DNA of 64,000 bases from Laccaria trichodermophora (lineage: Eukaryota > Basidiomycota > Agaricomycetes > Agaricales > Hydnangiaceae): the NCBI GenBank assembly GCA_018417955.1, contig JACTVC010000021.1, positions 434,001-498,000 of the forward strand. The letters run 5' to 3'. Both the position numbers and the translations under genes were made by a program. Position 1 is the first letter of the stretch, and the number at the start of each line of letters is the position of its first letter. This document shows positions 22,735 through 37,059 of this stretch, piece by piece. The notes below the pieces were generated by a model. That model ran no database searches, was not told where the DNA came from, and was given only the letters and a program-made list of their open reading frames with translations.

Positions 22735-24935
22735 AGGGTCCATGCAATGGGCTTCCCTGGAGGGTGGTCACATGACAAATTACCAAAAATGGTCAAAAAT
22801 GAAAGTTGTAGCCCTACACTGTAGCTTCCCAAATCTGTTTGAATTATGTTCTGAAGTGCTCCCGTTGTGGAGATTTGAGGTAAAGGAATTTCAAAAGTGT
22901 CGCGTTTTTTTTTTTTGTGTTTTTCTCTATGAAAACAAAACCAAATAACATGATTTCAGTATATTCAGAAAGCTAAAAGAAAGGGCTACAATTATTGTAT
23001 CGTGGGAAAAATGACCAAAAAAGGAAGGTGTATCCCCTACTATAAGAATCAGATATAGATTTACTGATAGACTACAAAAAAGTCGGACTTAGACTACACT
23101 GTTTACTGATACACTATAAAAGACTACAAAAGTTGAACTTCGACTACAAAGTTTACTAATACACTATAAAAGCATGGACTTAGACTACAAAGTTAGGGTT
23201 AGAGTGAAAAGGTTATCTTGACTACAAAGTTTGTAGTGTCCGCTTTTTGAGACTACAAAGTTGTAGTGTTGCGCTTTTTCATTAGAAAAGTTTGTAGTGT
23301 CTGCTTTTTGAGACTACAAAAGTTTGTAGTGTTGCACTTTTTTATTAGAAAAGTTTGTAGTGTGTGCTTTTTTAGACTACAAAAGTTTGTAGTGTGTGCT
23401 TTTTTATTAGAAGAGTTTGTAGTGTCTGCTCTTTTATTTCGAAAAGTTTGTAGTTGACATGTAGTTTATGGTGTCCTTGGCCCTATCTATGTTATGGGGA
23501 TGAGGTTGAAGGATTACCATCATATTGCCAGTGCTGCAGCATTAGTATTTGACATCATGCACAAATTGTCTTTCACATTAGGAAAGGCCATTCTATGTCT
23601 TTCATATTGATACCTCCTGTCCTATCTCAAGACATAATTGTAAGCTCATATGGGGATATGGCTGAAGGATTGACATGACATTACATATTGCTATTGCCAC
23701 ATCATCAGTTCCTCACATCATGCCCAAGTTGGCTTTCAAGCTAGAGAAGGTTATTCATGTTGATATTTACTCAATACATGGTCAACTTACAACATGACCT
23801 GTCTTAAAGACACCTCAAAGGATGAATCAGCCCATCATCCTACAGCCCTCAAAGACCTGTATCAAAGTTGACTATGTTTGGGACAGGCCAGTAGCTATCA
23901 ATGTGATAGTGGACAGTGTGAAAGCCAAACTTGGTCATGATGTCAAAAACTGGTCATGTCATGTCAATCCTTCAGCCATATCCCCACATGAACTTATAAT
24001 TATGTTTTAAGATAGGACAGGAGGTATCAATATGAAAGACATAGAATGGCCTTTCCTAATGTGAAAGACAACTTGTACATGATGTCAAATACTAATGCTG
24101 CAGCACTGGCAATATGATGGCAATCCTTCAACCTCATCCCCATAGCATAGATAGGGCCAAGGACACCATAAACTACATGTCAACTACAAACTTTTCCAAA
24201 TGAAAAAGCAGACACTACAAACTCTTCTAATAAAAAAGCACACACTACAAACTTTTGTAGTCTAAAAAAGCGCACACTACAAATTTTTGTAGTCTCAAAA
24301 AGTGGACACTACAAACTTTTCTAATAAAAAAGCGCAACACTACAAACTTTTGTAGTCTCAAAAAGCGGACACTACAAACTTTTCTAATGAAAAAGCACAA
24401 CTCTACAACTTTTGTAATCTCAAAAAGCAGACACTACAAACTTTGTAGTCAAGATAACCTTTTGACTCTAACCCTAAGTTTGTAGTCTGAGTCCATGCTT
24501 TTGTAGTGTATTAGTAAACTTTGTAGTCGAAGTTCAACTTTTGTAGTCTTTTATAGTGTATCAGTAAACAGTGTAGTCTAAGTCCGACTTTTTTGTAGTC
24601 TATCAGTAAATCTATATCTGATTCTTATAGTAGGGGATGCACCTTCCTTTTTTGGTCATTTTTCCCATGATACAATAATTGTAGCCCTTTCTTTTAGCTT
24701 TCTGAATATACTGAAATCATGTTATTTGGTTTTGTTTTCATAGAGAAAAACACAAAAAGAAGAAAAAAACACGACACTTTTGAAATTCCTTTACCTCATA
24801 TGTCCACAACAGGAGCACTTCAGAACATAATTCAAACAGATTTGGGAAGCTACAGTGTAGGGCTACAACTTTCATTTTTGACCATTTTTGGTAATTTGCC
24901 ATGTGACCACCCTCCAGGGAAGCCCATTGCATGGA
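22735..24935. repeat. Core hairpin in the left arm of P2
   Basis: A 2.2-kb inverted repeat with arms at about 22735-23740 and 23917-24935. It begins GTCCATGCAATGGGCTTCCC and ends with the complement. It carries the family core block (GGTCACATGAC, GTTGTAGCCCTACA, AACATGATTTCAGTATATT), TTTGTAGTGTCTGCTTTTT arrays and a GTAGTTGACATGTAGTTTATG block. The matching point in the right arm (about 39530) lacks it entirely. Confidence 0.85.
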
Positions 24936-26274
24936 CACTTCAGTCACCCAGTGCCAACTGACTATTAGTCATGCAAACTCCATGTAAGTTACATGACTAA
25001 ATGTCATGGACCATATCTATATTCTACATATATATGGGTCCTAGAAAGCCCTGAAATCTAAAATATATTTCTGACATGTGGACCCTGAAATGTCACACAA
25101 AAATTATAATGTCTGTGTCACACCACCAAAATATATTTTGCAAGTGAAATGCAGTAAGGATATATTTTTGGTCAGTGGACCCTGAAATGTCACTGTCACA
25201 CCTTAGAAATATATCTTTGCCCTGGCTTGGCCTTAGGATATATTTTGTGAAACAGATGTGGTAAGGATATATTTTTCTGGTCTGTAGGGGTGTCAGGGGT
25301 CCTAGTTTCAGCAAAAAACTTGTGATTTTTTTTGCTGTCTAGGGTATATATTCTGGAAGATTCTGCAATCATTTCCAGGGGTTTTGGCACTATGTCTGGC
25401 TTGTGCTCCCAGTATGTAGGTAGCAATAAGGGGCATCAATAGTATCTGCGATCTACCTGAGTTGCTTAAGTATCATGCACTTCCAATCTCACTATGAATA
25501 CAGTTTGCATTACAGATTCATTCATTCTCCTCTAACAATTTTGGGCCTCGATGACATGTGTGATTCACCTTGAAGCTATTCAGTCCAAGATTCCTGAGTT
25601 GCTGTGGTATTATCCATTTTGACACTATGGATACTATGGAATTTTTTAGCTGCTTAGAAATCCCCTCCACTTCTGCCTGTACTTCAGCTCTGAGATCCAG
25701 TTGTACCTTACCTGCATCCCTCATCAACATCTGTATCACCATCCCCTGCCAGTCAAACACCCACATGTGATATCAAACATCCCTCCCAACCCACTTTCAC
25801 AGACAAGAGTTCACAAAGTTCTTTGTTGTTTCATGTGATCAAACATCTCTTTACCCACTTTCGCAAACAAAGTTCTTTGTTGTCTCTCTCTTTCTCTTCT
25901 TCTCTTCTTTCCCTCTCCTCCTCTCCCTCCCTTCCTCTCTCTTTTTTTTGAATCTTGATTGTAAATTCATGGACAACAGACTCCATTCTCTTCTAACAAA
26001 TTTTGTTCACCATGTCATAATATAGGGTTCTTCTTTGTATTTTCCATGATTCTCTTTGTGCTTGCTGTTACTCAACTGATCTGTATGGTTTCAAGTGTAA
26101 CACAGAAACATGCCACACCAAATCGACATCCTACCCCATACAACTGCATCAAATATGCATTTTGGGAAGGTAGAAATCTTGGAAGGTACATATTTTGGGA
26201 GTATATATTCAATCATCAGAATGAATCCTACTGCAGGATATATATTCAGGATACACCTAGTCCTGTTTTTACTG

Positions 26275-27345
26275 TGCCCCCAAAACTGCATCTGAAAATG
26301 CTTATGTAAAGTGCAGACTTTGAAATTGCATTGCATCAATATTGACAGACACCCTCAGAGCTCTCCACATGTTTAAACCTTTTTAACACTGTCTACCACC
26401 CCAAATACCAATTGTATTACATTACAACATCAACCTCAATTGATAGCAATGTTCACATCCTTCAAGAAATTAGAACCAATCCTTGAAATACCCAAAACTC
26501 CAGCATTTATCACACCATTCCTGCCATCTCCATCAAGTTCTTTTCTTGCAACATTTTGAAATGACCAACATGAGTCATTGCCCACTATGCCTTCATTTCT
26601 CAGCTCCCCATTCAACACTCCTAGCTCCATTGGTGGATCTTCGAGCCAACCTCAACTGATCAAACCTCCCCAAAGCAACACACATAAGCTGTCAGTCAAA
26701 GTTGAGAGAGTGGAAATGCTTCTGAAGGACTTGGGATTCGATTTTGTTCACTTGTTGATCAGATGGACTTGATTGACACACCCGAACAAGATGTTTGCTC
26801 AAAAGCTTGGGTATTCAGTATTTTCTCTCCACTCATTGTTGTGCAGGTGCTCAGGATCCATGCAAATGACCTGCCATTTGATGCACTCCTTGATTTCACC
26901 TGCCAAACTGATCCCAGCCATCTGCATGGCATCCAGAGTTTCTTTGCAGTATGAGAATGTTCAATGCAAAGATGTTTAGTGACAAGAGTGCCAGTGGGGA
27001 CTGAGAACACTGCTAATTTTCCATCACTAGTCTTAGCAAAGCAGAGAACGCTCTTTCCATTCAGAATGGCAGAAACTAGCTCCAGTTGGACCACATGCAG
27101 TCTGTTCGTCCAATTTGGTATTGAGCATTGATGGTATTGACAGTACTTATCAAGGCCTTCAGGGTCCTGCCAGCAGGGTTGTCAAGCCATCACCAAGTCA
27201 TCATAATGGATTTCAAGAAGTAGAATATCAAATCAAGATCTTTTAGAGTAGGAATGTAGACATATCATGTCAAGAGCAAAACAGCAAGGAGGCAATATTG
27301 ATGTGACATGGTTTCAAAGTCTGCACTTTACATAAGCATTTTCTG
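26275..27345. repeat. Inverted repeat of about 65 bp with unique interior
   Basis: GAAAATGCTTATGTAAAGTG (26294 on) is mirrored near 27300-27345. The roughly 0.95-kb interior has no convincing gene; short open frames on both strands lack recognisable motifs. It may be a small non-autonomous element, but a target duplication was not identified. Confidence 0.55.
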
Positions 27346-27399
27346 ATGTGGTTCAGAGGGTGTGGTAAATAACAGACTTCATATATCATGAATCAAGGT

Positions 27400-27830
27400 A
27401 TGACTTCACATATATCAAAGTCTGTCTAGGAGAGACTAGGATACACCTATTGCTGAAGAATATATTTGACAACTATATCTTGAACCCACATATATCTTTC
27501 CACTAAATTCTGAACCAAGATATATATTTTCAACCATATCATGAATCCAGATACATCATTTCTGAACTATATTATAAATATTTTGAACCAAGATATATTT
27601 ATCAACAATATCCTGAATCAAGATACATTATTTTCCAAATATATCTTGCATTTTCCCACTACATTCTCAACCAAGATTTATTTGTAAACTACATCCTGAA
27701 CCAGGATATATCTCTGAACCAGGATATATTCAGTAGACATATCTTTAAACTAAACAGAACATCTTTTTGATATATTTTTGAACTATATCCTGAATCTACT
27801 GATAGATGTATCTGTAAATTTCACTAGACA
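27400..27830. repeat. AT-rich degenerate tandem repeat (left arm of P2)
   Basis: Units of about 25-35 bp built on TGAACCAAGATATATTT and ATCTTGAACC. The mirrored array is at 37060-37500. No gene. Confidence 0.75.
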
Positions 27831-27899
27831 AAGGTGCAATTTATTGTATATAACTACATACATTTACATTACTACATTGACTATTAAATAAAAAAATAA

Positions 27900-28320
27900 A
27901 GAGAAGGGGAGGGAGTAAGGGAGAGGGGGTGGGAGTTGGTGGGCAATAAGGGAGGGGAGAAAGGAGTGGTAGGAAATGAGGGAGGGGGGTAAGGGTGGTG
28001 GGCAGTGAGGGGGAGGGGATAGTGGGAAGTGAGGTAGAGGGGGTGGAGGAAGAGGGGAGAGAGTGGTGGGCAATGAGGGAGAGGGGAAGGGGTGGTGAGC
28101 AATGAGAGAGGGTTGGTAGGCAAAGAGGGGAAGAGAGGGGAAGGACATGGGTGGTAGGCAATGAGGGAGGGGGAAAGGTGGTAGGCATTGAAGGAGAGGG
28201 GTAGTGGGTAGTGAGGGAGAGGGGTGAGGGTGGTGGGCAGTGAGGTAGTGGGGTGGTGGGCAGTGAGGGGGAATAGTGGGATGTGAGGGAGAGGGGGAGT
28301 GGTGGGCAGTGAGGGAGGGT
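27900..28320. repeat. Polypurine tract (left arm of P2)
   Basis: About 420 bp of G/A-rich repeats (GGTGGGCAGTGAGGGAGAGG) with almost no pyrimidine on this strand apart from T in GTGGG units. The mirrored polypyrimidine tract is at 36600-36960. Open frames on either strand are low-complexity artefacts. Confidence 0.8.
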
Positions 28321-28641
28321 TATTTGGCCCTCGTCGCCGTGTGTAGGTGGTGGTGGTGGCGGGTGCTCACGATGTCTTCGTCGTCGCCGTCCGTTGTTTG
28401 TGCGCCCTCGTCGTCTCGTCATCTGTACGCCCTTGTCGTCGTCGTCGTCGTCGTTCGTACGCCCCCCTCCCCCTCCTCGTCCGCCGTTTGTAAGCCCTCC
28501 ATCGTCCGCCGGTTATACGCCGGTTGTACGCCCTTGTCGTCGTCGTCTGTTCACAGTCGTGGTTGTCGTTGTCCGTCTTTCGCCCTTCGGTATCCTCGTC
28601 ACACCGTTGGGTGGCGTCTGTTCTGCCTGGGGTCGTTTTGC

Positions 28642-31600
28642 CACTAGTATGTACCACTTTTATGATAAAATACAGCCAAGTGCCTGCACACCAACATCCA
28701 CACTGCCTAATGAATTTATGAAATGAGAAGAGTAGGCAAAACTTATGAAATGTATTTCATTTCTTTACTATGACTATTTCATAACTGTCCTGAGACATAT
28801 TTCAATACTACTTCATTGGAATTTCATTACTGCCTGGCCTTCCATTTCATTGTCTACCCAGCATTGTTTCATTGCTATTTCATTCTTGCCTGACTTTCAA
28901 TCTCATTGCCTACCCAGCCTTATTTCATTGCCTTTTCATATCCTTGCCTGGGTTACTTCATATTCATTTCATATCCCTGCCTGGACAATTTCATATCCCT
29001 GCCTGGGCAGTCTCATATCCCTGCCTGGGCAATTTCATATCCTTGCCTGAGCAATCTCATATCTCTGCCTGGGCTACTTCATATTCATTTCATTTCTTGC
29101 CTGAGGCAATTTCATATCCCTGCCTGAGGCAATTTCATATCCCTGCCTGGGTGATTTCATACCCCTGCCTGGGCAATCTCATATCCCTGCCTGAGGCAAT
29201 TTCATATCCCTGCCTGGGTGATTTCATACCCCTGCCTGGGCAATCTTATATCCCTGCCTGGGCAATTTCATATCCCTGCCTGGGTGATTTCATATCCCTG
29301 CCTAGGCAATTTCATATCCTTGCCTGGGCAATCTCATATCCCTGCCTGAGCTACTTCATATTCATTTCATTTCTTGCCTTAGGCAATTTCATATCCCTGC
29401 CTGGGCAATTTTATATCTATTTCATTCCCTGCCTTGGGCTATTTCATTTCCTTGCCTTTGCAATCTCATATCCCTGCCTGGGCTATTTCATACCTACCCT
29501 ACTGCATTTATCATTGCCCCCTCAGAATGTCAGGCACTGCCTTTGGGTCCATTTCAGGGTCTATCCCAAAGAGGAAACATCACCTGGTTTGACCAAAAGT
29601 GAAGAAAACCAAGAGAAGAATGTTTTTACCTATCAGGGTCCATATAATGGGATGTTGGGATGATGGTCACATGACCAATTACCAAAAATGGTCAAAAATG
29701 AAAGTTGTAGCCCTACACTATAGTTTCCCAAATCTGTTTGAATTATGTTCTGAAGTGCTCCCATTGTGAGATATGAGGTAAAAGATTTTCAAAAGTGTTG
29801 CTTTTTTTTGTTTTGTTTTTCTGCATTTTTCTCCATGAAAACAAAACCAAACAACATGATTTCAGTATATCCAGAAAGCTAAAAGAAAGGGCTACAATTA
29901 ATGTATCATGGGAAAAATGACCAAAAAAGGAAGGTGCATGCCCTAGAAAAGAAATTGACACTGACAGACCATAATAGTCAGATATAGACTACCATAGACT
30001 ACCAAAAAGTCAGACATAGACTACAAAGTTTACTGATAGCCAAACTTAGACTACAAGGTTTACTGATAGACTACAAAAGTTAGACTTAGATTACAAAGTT
30101 TACTGATACACTACAAAAGTTGGACATAGACTACAAAGTTTACTGATACACTACAAATAACTACAAAAGTCTGACATAGACTACAATGTTTACTGATACA
30201 CAAAAGACTACAAAAGTCGGACTTAGACTACAAATTTTACCGATAGACTACAAAAGACCACAAAAGTTGGACTTAGACTAAACATTTTACTGATAAACTA
30301 CAAAAGACTACCAAAGTCAGACTTAGACTACAAGGTTTACTGATAGACTACAAAAGACCACAAAAGTTAAAAACTTGTACTTAGACTACAAAGTTAGTAG
30401 TGTCTGCTTTTTGTGGCTACAAAAGCTTGTAGTGTGTGCTTTTTCATTAGAAAGGTTTGTAGTATCTGCTTTTTGAGACTACAAAAGTTTGTAGTTGACA
30501 TGTAGTTTATGGTGTTCTTGGCTCTGTTCAGATTATGGGGGTGAGGTTGAAGGGTTGACATGATCTTACTTACATATTACCAATGCTGCTGCATTAGTTT
30601 TTGACATCATGCACAAGTTGTCTTTCACATTGGGAAAGGCTATCCTATGCCTTCATATTGATAGCTACCATACTGTCCCGTCTCAAAACATAGTTATAAG
30701 CTCATGGGGATATGGCTGAAGGATTGACATGACTTTACATATCGCTATTGCCACATCATCACTTTTTCACATCATGATCAAGATGGCTGTCAAGCCAGAG
30801 GAGGCCATTCATGTTGATATCTACTCTTCTGTCTCAATAGATGGTCAACTTACAACATGACCTAACTAAAGGACACCTCCAAGGATGAATCAGCCCATCA
30901 TTCTATAGCCCTCAAAGAGCTGATATCAAAGTTTGGGACAAGCCAGTAGCTATCCATGTGAAAGCAGACAGACCAGTAACTATCAATGTGAAAGCAGAGA
31001 ATAGCCTGTCCTGATGTGAAAGCCAACTTGCCATGATGTCAAAAAGTGGTGATGTGGCAATAGCAATATGTAAAGTCATGTCAATCCTTCAGCCATATCC
31101 CCATGAGCTTATAACTATGTTTTGAGATGGGACAGTATGGTAGCTATCAATATGAAGGCATAGGATAGCCTTTCCCAATGTGAAAGACAACTTGTGCATG
31201 ATGTCAAAAACTAATGCAGCAGCATTGGTAATATGTAAGTAAGATCATGTCAACCCTTCAACCTCACCCCCATAATCTGAACAGAGCCAAGAACACCATA
31301 AACTACATGTCAACTACAAACTTTTGTAGTCTCAAAAAGCAGATACTACAAACCTTTCTAATGAAAAAGCACACACTACAAGCTTTTGTAGCCACAAAAA
31401 GCAGACACTACTAACTTTGTAGTCTAAGTACAAGTTTTTAACTTTTGTGGTCTTTTGTAGTCTATCAGTAAACCTTGTAGTCTAAGTCTGACTTTGGTAG
31501 TCTTTTGTAGTTTATCAGTAAAATGTTTAGTCTAAGTCCAACTTTTGTGGTCTTTTGTAGTCTATCGGTAAAATTTGTAGTCTAAGTCCGACTTTTGTAG

Positions 31601-33132
31601 TCTTTTGTGTATCAGTAAACATTGTAGTCTATGTCAGACTTTTGTAGTTATTTGTAGTGTATCAGTAAACTTTGTAGTCTATGTCCAACTTTTGTAGTGT
31701 ATCAGTAAACTTTGTAATCTAAGTCTAACTTTTGTAGTCTATCAGTAAACCTTGTAGTCTAAGTTTGGCTATCAGTAAACTTTGTAGTCTATGTCTGACT
31801 TTTTGGTAGTCTATGGTAGTCTATATCTGACTATTATGGTCTGTCAGTGTCAATTTCTTTTCTAGGGCATGCACCTTCCTTTTTTGGTCATTTTTCCCAT
31901 GATACATTAATTGTAGCCCTTTCTTTTAGCTTTCTGGATATACTGAAATCATGTTGTTTGGTTTTGTTTTCATGGAGAAAAATGCAGAAAAACAAAACAA
32001 AAAAAGCAACACTTTTGAAAATCTTTTACCTCATATCTCACAATGGGAGCACTTCAGAACATAATTCAAACAGATTTGGGAAACTATAGTGTAGGGCTAC
32101 AACTTTCATTTTTGACCATTTTTGGTAATTGGTCATGTGACCATCATCCCAACATCCCATTATATGGACCCTGATAGGTAAAAACATTCTTCTCTTGGTT
32201 TTCTTCACTTTTGGTCAAACCAGGTGATGTTTCCTCTTTGGGATAGACCCTGAAATGGACCCAAAGGCAGTGCCTGACATTCTGAGGGGGCAATGATAAA
32301 TGCAGTAGGGTAGGTATGAAATAGCCCAGGCAGGGATATGAGATTGCAAAGGCAAGGAAATGAAATAGCCCAAGGCAGGGAATGAAATAGATATAAAATT
32401 GCCCAGGCAGGGATATGAAATTGCCTAAGGCAAGAAATGAAATGAATATGAAGTAGCTCAGGCAGGGATATGAGATTGCCCAGGCAAGGATATGAAATTG
32501 CCTAGGCAGGGATATGAAATCACCCAGGCAGGGATATGAAATTGCCCAGGCAGGGATATAAGATTGCCCAGGCAGGGGTATGAAATCACCCAGGCAGGGA
32601 TATGAAATTGCCTCAGGCAGGGATATGAGATTGCCCAGGCAGGGGTATGAAATCACCCAGGCAGGGATATGAAATTGCCTCAGGCAGGGATATGAAATTG
32701 CCTCAGGCAAGAAATGAAATGAATATGAAGTAGCCCAGGCAGAGATATGAGATTGCTCAGGCAAGGATATGAAATTGCCCAGGCAGGGATATGAGACTGC
32801 CCAGGCAGGGATATGAAATTGTCCAGGCAGGGATATGAAAAGGCAATGAAATAAGGCTGGGTAGGCAATGAGATTGAAAGTCAGGCAAGAATGAAATAGC
32901 AATGAAACAATGCTGGGTAGACAATGAAATGGAAGGCCAGGCAGTAATGAAATTCCAATGAAGTAGTATTGAAATATGTCTCAGGACAGTTATGAAATAG
33001 TCATAGTAAAGAAATGAAATACATTTCATAAGTTTTGCCTACTCTTCTCATTTCATAAATTCATTAGGCAGTGTGGATGTCGGTGTGCAGGCACTTGGCT
33101 GTATTTTATCATAAAAGTGGTAGCTACCACTC
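28642..33132. mobile_element. Palindromic element P3 (4,491 bp), nested in P2
   Basis: Exact 7-bp duplication GTTTTGC at 28635-28641 and 33133-33139. Ends are CACTAGTATGTACCAC and, reverse strand at right, GAGTGGTAGCTACCAC. Arms of about 2.1 kb (28642 to about 30775, and about 31030 to 33132) are nearly identical over long stretches; the spacer is about 250 bp. Order per arm: terminal region, about 25 repeats of TTTCATATCCCTGCCTGGGC, core block with GGTCACATGACCAATTACC, TTTACTGATAGACTACAAAAG repeats, then a GACATGTAGTTTATGGTG block. Removing it rejoins the GC-rich block of P2 (28634 to 33133), which matches the other P2 arm across the joint, so P3 is younger than P2. Confidence 0.95.
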
Positions 33133-33854
33133 GTTTTGCACCGTGACGTGGCCGCTGACGGGCGGCATGCCTTTCCCTTTCAGGAGGGGTCGTACGGTGA
33201 CATGGGGAGTGCTATCTGTCAACCACCAGTGGGCGGTCGACGGTGGTGGTGTCCTGTGAGTCATGTGGGTGGTAATAGACGTGGAGGGACTTACTTATAG
33301 TGCCCAATATGAAATGACGACGACGACGTAATCGTCGTCGTCGTCGTCTGTCTGTGTCACAGTTTCCACGCCGCTCGACAATTGTTGAGGGTGCTGGTCC
33401 TCGTTTTTCGTGCACGCTGGTCGCTCGTTGGGTAGTTCGGGGCTCCTGGGGCTGTGGGGTGCGCCGCTCATCGACTGTCGTGGCGCTGGTGGTCGATTGT
33501 CGTGTGCGCTGGTCATCGTTTTTGTTGATTGGTAGGTTGTCGTTGTTGTTCAGCGGTTGTTGTTCTTGGTTGGGCGTTTATCATTGTTTGCCCCTTGTTG
33601 TCTTCGTGGTGTGTGGTTTGTTGGGTGGTTGTTGTCAGTTTTGGGCGGCCAGGGTCATTTTCGGTGTTGAACGTTGGGTGACTTGGGATGGCGGCGACGT
33701 GGTGGTGAGGGAGTCGTTGGTGTTGATGCGTTGGTGTGGTGGGTTGAAGAAAAAAGAAACGTCACACAGAGTCACACTCACAGTGTGTGACGTCGGTATC
33801 AACATGCAAGTTCACACTCCCGGCGCCTGCCCAAATCTGTAGCACCCACCATTT

Positions 33855-34735
33855 CGAGTTGAATTTTGTAGTCTATTAGGTAACTTTGTGTTCATTACAG
33901 AGATTTGTACCTAATGAGAGATCCATCCCCGCAGTTATATTACATGAAAGTATTTCATAAAATTGCTGCTTCCAGGGTTGCAGGAGGGCTACGCTGTTGA
34001 GGATTTGGCCTCTGGGAATGGGTTTGATTCATCTTCTGTGCAGGCATGCTTGGAACAGCCCCCAAACCGTATGCAGGTTGATAATCGGTCTCAACCTCAT
34101 CACATCGTAGATGTAGAATTGCTAGTATCTGTAACCGGCAAATTGGAAGTTCCTGCTTGACGACTAAATGCATGCAACTCACTGGGTGTTTGTGAACATG
34201 AAAGACATTGCATCTGGACTACAATGCAATAAATTGGGTGCCATGACTAATGCCAAGTTCGCAGGAAGGAATCTTTCGTCTTCCTGGTGACATTGGACAA
34301 CGACTCAGTTTCTGAACTGAAATTACGGACTATTATACATTAGACACTGTCAACAATCCACATGTTCTCCCATTGTTGATGAAACTCTCGTTGCATGAGC
34401 TCTGTGATCCCCTTGTCCCAAGTGAAATGTACAACGAATGTACTCATTCAGCATTCTAGGGATCATCTTGCCTGTATATGCATTGTGGAACGGCGCAAAC
34501 ATCAACTGTTGTGTCATTTTATTTGTCATTAGTCTCTTGCAACTGTTTCTCAAAGAACGAACCCAGAGTATTACCAAGATGACACTGTCTGATCTGTTCT
34601 TTGGAAAAAAAAACTCTGTAGTGTCTACTTTGCTTTTTGGGACTACCAAAACTACCAAAACTTGTATTCTCTCCTTTTGTCATTACAAAATTTTGTAGTG
34701 GCAGCTTTTTGAGACTACAATTTTTGTAATCTCCT
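33855..34735. other. Unpaired central segment of P2, no gene
   Basis: About 0.9 kb with no mirrored partner apart from TTTGTAGT-type repeats near 34610-34735. Short open frames on both strands have no recognisable motif. Nothing else is seen. Confidence 0.5.
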
Positions 34736-34743
34736 CTTTTTTC

Positions 34744-35463
34744 CAAGGGGGGTCCAGGATTTGAAAATGCCATATCAGGATGGTTAGTTAGTCCAGCTGA
34801 CAGGCTGTTAAAAAAAAAAATTACCTCCTATATTTTTCAGTCCGAACAGCCTGGAAACAGCTGAAACAGTCCAAAACGTCAAGTTACCTAGACTGAAGCC
34901 AACATCAGACAAGATGGAACTGTGGAATGTCCTCATTGTGAGAGGTTCAGTAGGACTTGCAAACTACCTCAAAAGACACAAACCCAGTCGAGCATGCAAG
35001 GAGAATAAGCAAAAGAAAGTGGCAAGAGAAGCTCTCGCAAAAACCCAGGCCAAAGCAGGTCAGTTATTCATGCTGTGAGGAACCACAGTGCAGCACTGGG
35101 CCATCTGCCTCTGCTGAAAAATTACTTGTCAAGCTTCAGACCTTGGCAATGCCAGCAACTATATTCTTGGCCTTGGGCTAGCAGGTGGGACTAGCACCCA
35201 TATCAATATTGCCCACCCCCTCTCAGACTCCATCATGTCAAATCTTGTGTCCAAAAGCCGTTGCGTTGACAGAGTTGCATGCACACATTGATGGACTCCC
35301 AAGCTTGCTGTTGATGATTGAGGGAACACTGGATCTAGATATGATGATGTAATGTTTCTATATTTGGAAATATATTCCCACCCTTAGTTAGTTAGTCCAG
35401 CCATCGAGGCCTTAGAAAAAAATTCAACCCTATAGGATTTAAAAAAATCCTGGACCCCCCTTG
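34744..35463. mobile_element. hAT-like MITE (720 bp)
   Basis: Terminal inverted repeats CAAGGGGGGTCCAGGATTT and its complement are flanked by an exact 8-bp duplication CTTTTTTC (34736-34743 and 35464-35471). The 8-bp duplication and CA(A/G)GGG-type ends fit the hAT superfamily. The interior has GTTAGTTAGTCCAGC at 34781 and 35388 in direct orientation and no transposase. The unpaired short open frame at 34957-35181 is not convincing. It sits at the centre of P2. Confidence 0.8.
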
Positions 35464-36599
35464 CTTTTTTCATTACAAAAGCTTGTACTGTACAAAGATT
35501 TGTAGTGAAAAATTGTGCTCCCAAAAAGTGGACACCAGAATTTTGTCTTCTCAAAAAGCAGACACTAAGAATCTCTGGAATAAAAAAGGGGATATCACAA
35601 GGTTTCATAACAGACACTACAATATTTAAATAGAAACCGTGAGCATGATCTTAGGTGTGAATTGTGCCCAACGTCACACTCTGTCACATATTGTGACGTT
35701 CCCACATCGTCACCAGCGACTCCACCTCACCACCACGTCGCCGCGATGCCATGTCACACAACGTTCACCACCGCAAACAACACTCGCCGCTCAAAACCGA
35801 CAACGACCGCCTAACAAACCACACAGCAGGAAGATAACAATCGGAGAACGGCAACCAGTGCCCATCAAGCAACGTACAACCCAACACCACCGCCCACGAA
35901 AAACGACGAATGACCCCATGAGCAACCAGCAGACCACGACCACCCAAGAACGACGACAACCAGGAGCAAGTCAGGCCACGTCGCAGTCAGTGACGTGGCA
36001 ACTATGCGTCACAACCGGACGACGATGACGACGTAAAGGTCGTCGTCGTCATTTCATGTGAACCATGGTAAGCCCCTCCCCCCTTTATGACATGACTACC
36101 AGAACACCCCACCGTCCAACCCTTGACGGATAGCACAACCCACCTCACCATGCCACCCTCCCTCATGCTGCCTGTCAGCGGCCACGTCACGACGCGAAAC
36201 GATGCCAGGCAGGACAGGCGCCAATCAATGGCGTGATGAGGACACCAAAGGGCGAAAGACAGACGACGATGATGGTGAACAGATGAAGGACGACGACGAT
36301 GGTGAACAGATGAAGGACGATGACGACATCCATGACGGCGAACGGACGACGACGGTGGCGTACAAACAACGGACGAGGAGGAGGAGGGTGTACAAACGAT
36401 GACAAGGAGGGCATACAAACGACGACAAGGAGGGCATACAAACGACGACAAGGAGGGCATACAAACGACGACAAGGAGGGCATACAAACGACGACAAGGA
36501 GGGCATACAAACGACGACAACGACAAGGAGGGTGTACAAACGATGGACAGCGACGACGAAGACATCCTGAGGCCCGCGACCACCACCCGCACACAGCGA

Positions 36600-36960
36600 C
36601 GAGGGCCAAATACCCCTCCCTCACTGCCCACCACCCCCTCCCCCTCCCTCACTTCCCACTATTCCCTCCCCCTCACTGCCCACCACCCTCACCCCTCTCC
36701 CTCACTGCCCACTACCCCTCTCCTTCACTGCCTACCACCTTTCCCCCTCCCTCATTGCCTACTACCCCCTTCCCCCCATTGCCTACCACTCCCTTCCCTC
36801 CTCCCTCATTGCCTACCATCCATTTCCTTCCCTCCCCTCTTCCCCTCTTTGCCTACCACCCCCCTCTCATTGCTCACCACCCCTTCCCCTCTCCCTCATT
36901 GCCCACCACTCTCACCCCTCTTCCTCACTGCCTACCAGCCTCCTCACTCCCTCTTCCCTT
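36600..36960. repeat. Polypyrimidine tract (right arm of P2)
   Basis: C/T-rich repeats (CCCTCCCTCACTGCCCACCA) that mirror 27900-28320. Low-complexity open frames on the + strand are artefacts. Confidence 0.8.
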
Positions 36961-37059
36961 TATATAATATTTAGTGCAGTGATGTAAATTAATGTAGTTG
37001 TGTTGAATTAAATGCACTTTCTCTTCTGGATATATGTTTAAGTTATAGATTTAACTTCC

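Noticed and set aside
28872..29663. 263-codon open frame with repeats such as ISYPCLG
   Set aside because: It is a read-through of the 24-bp repeat in P3 and exists as an exact mirror at 32144-32902.
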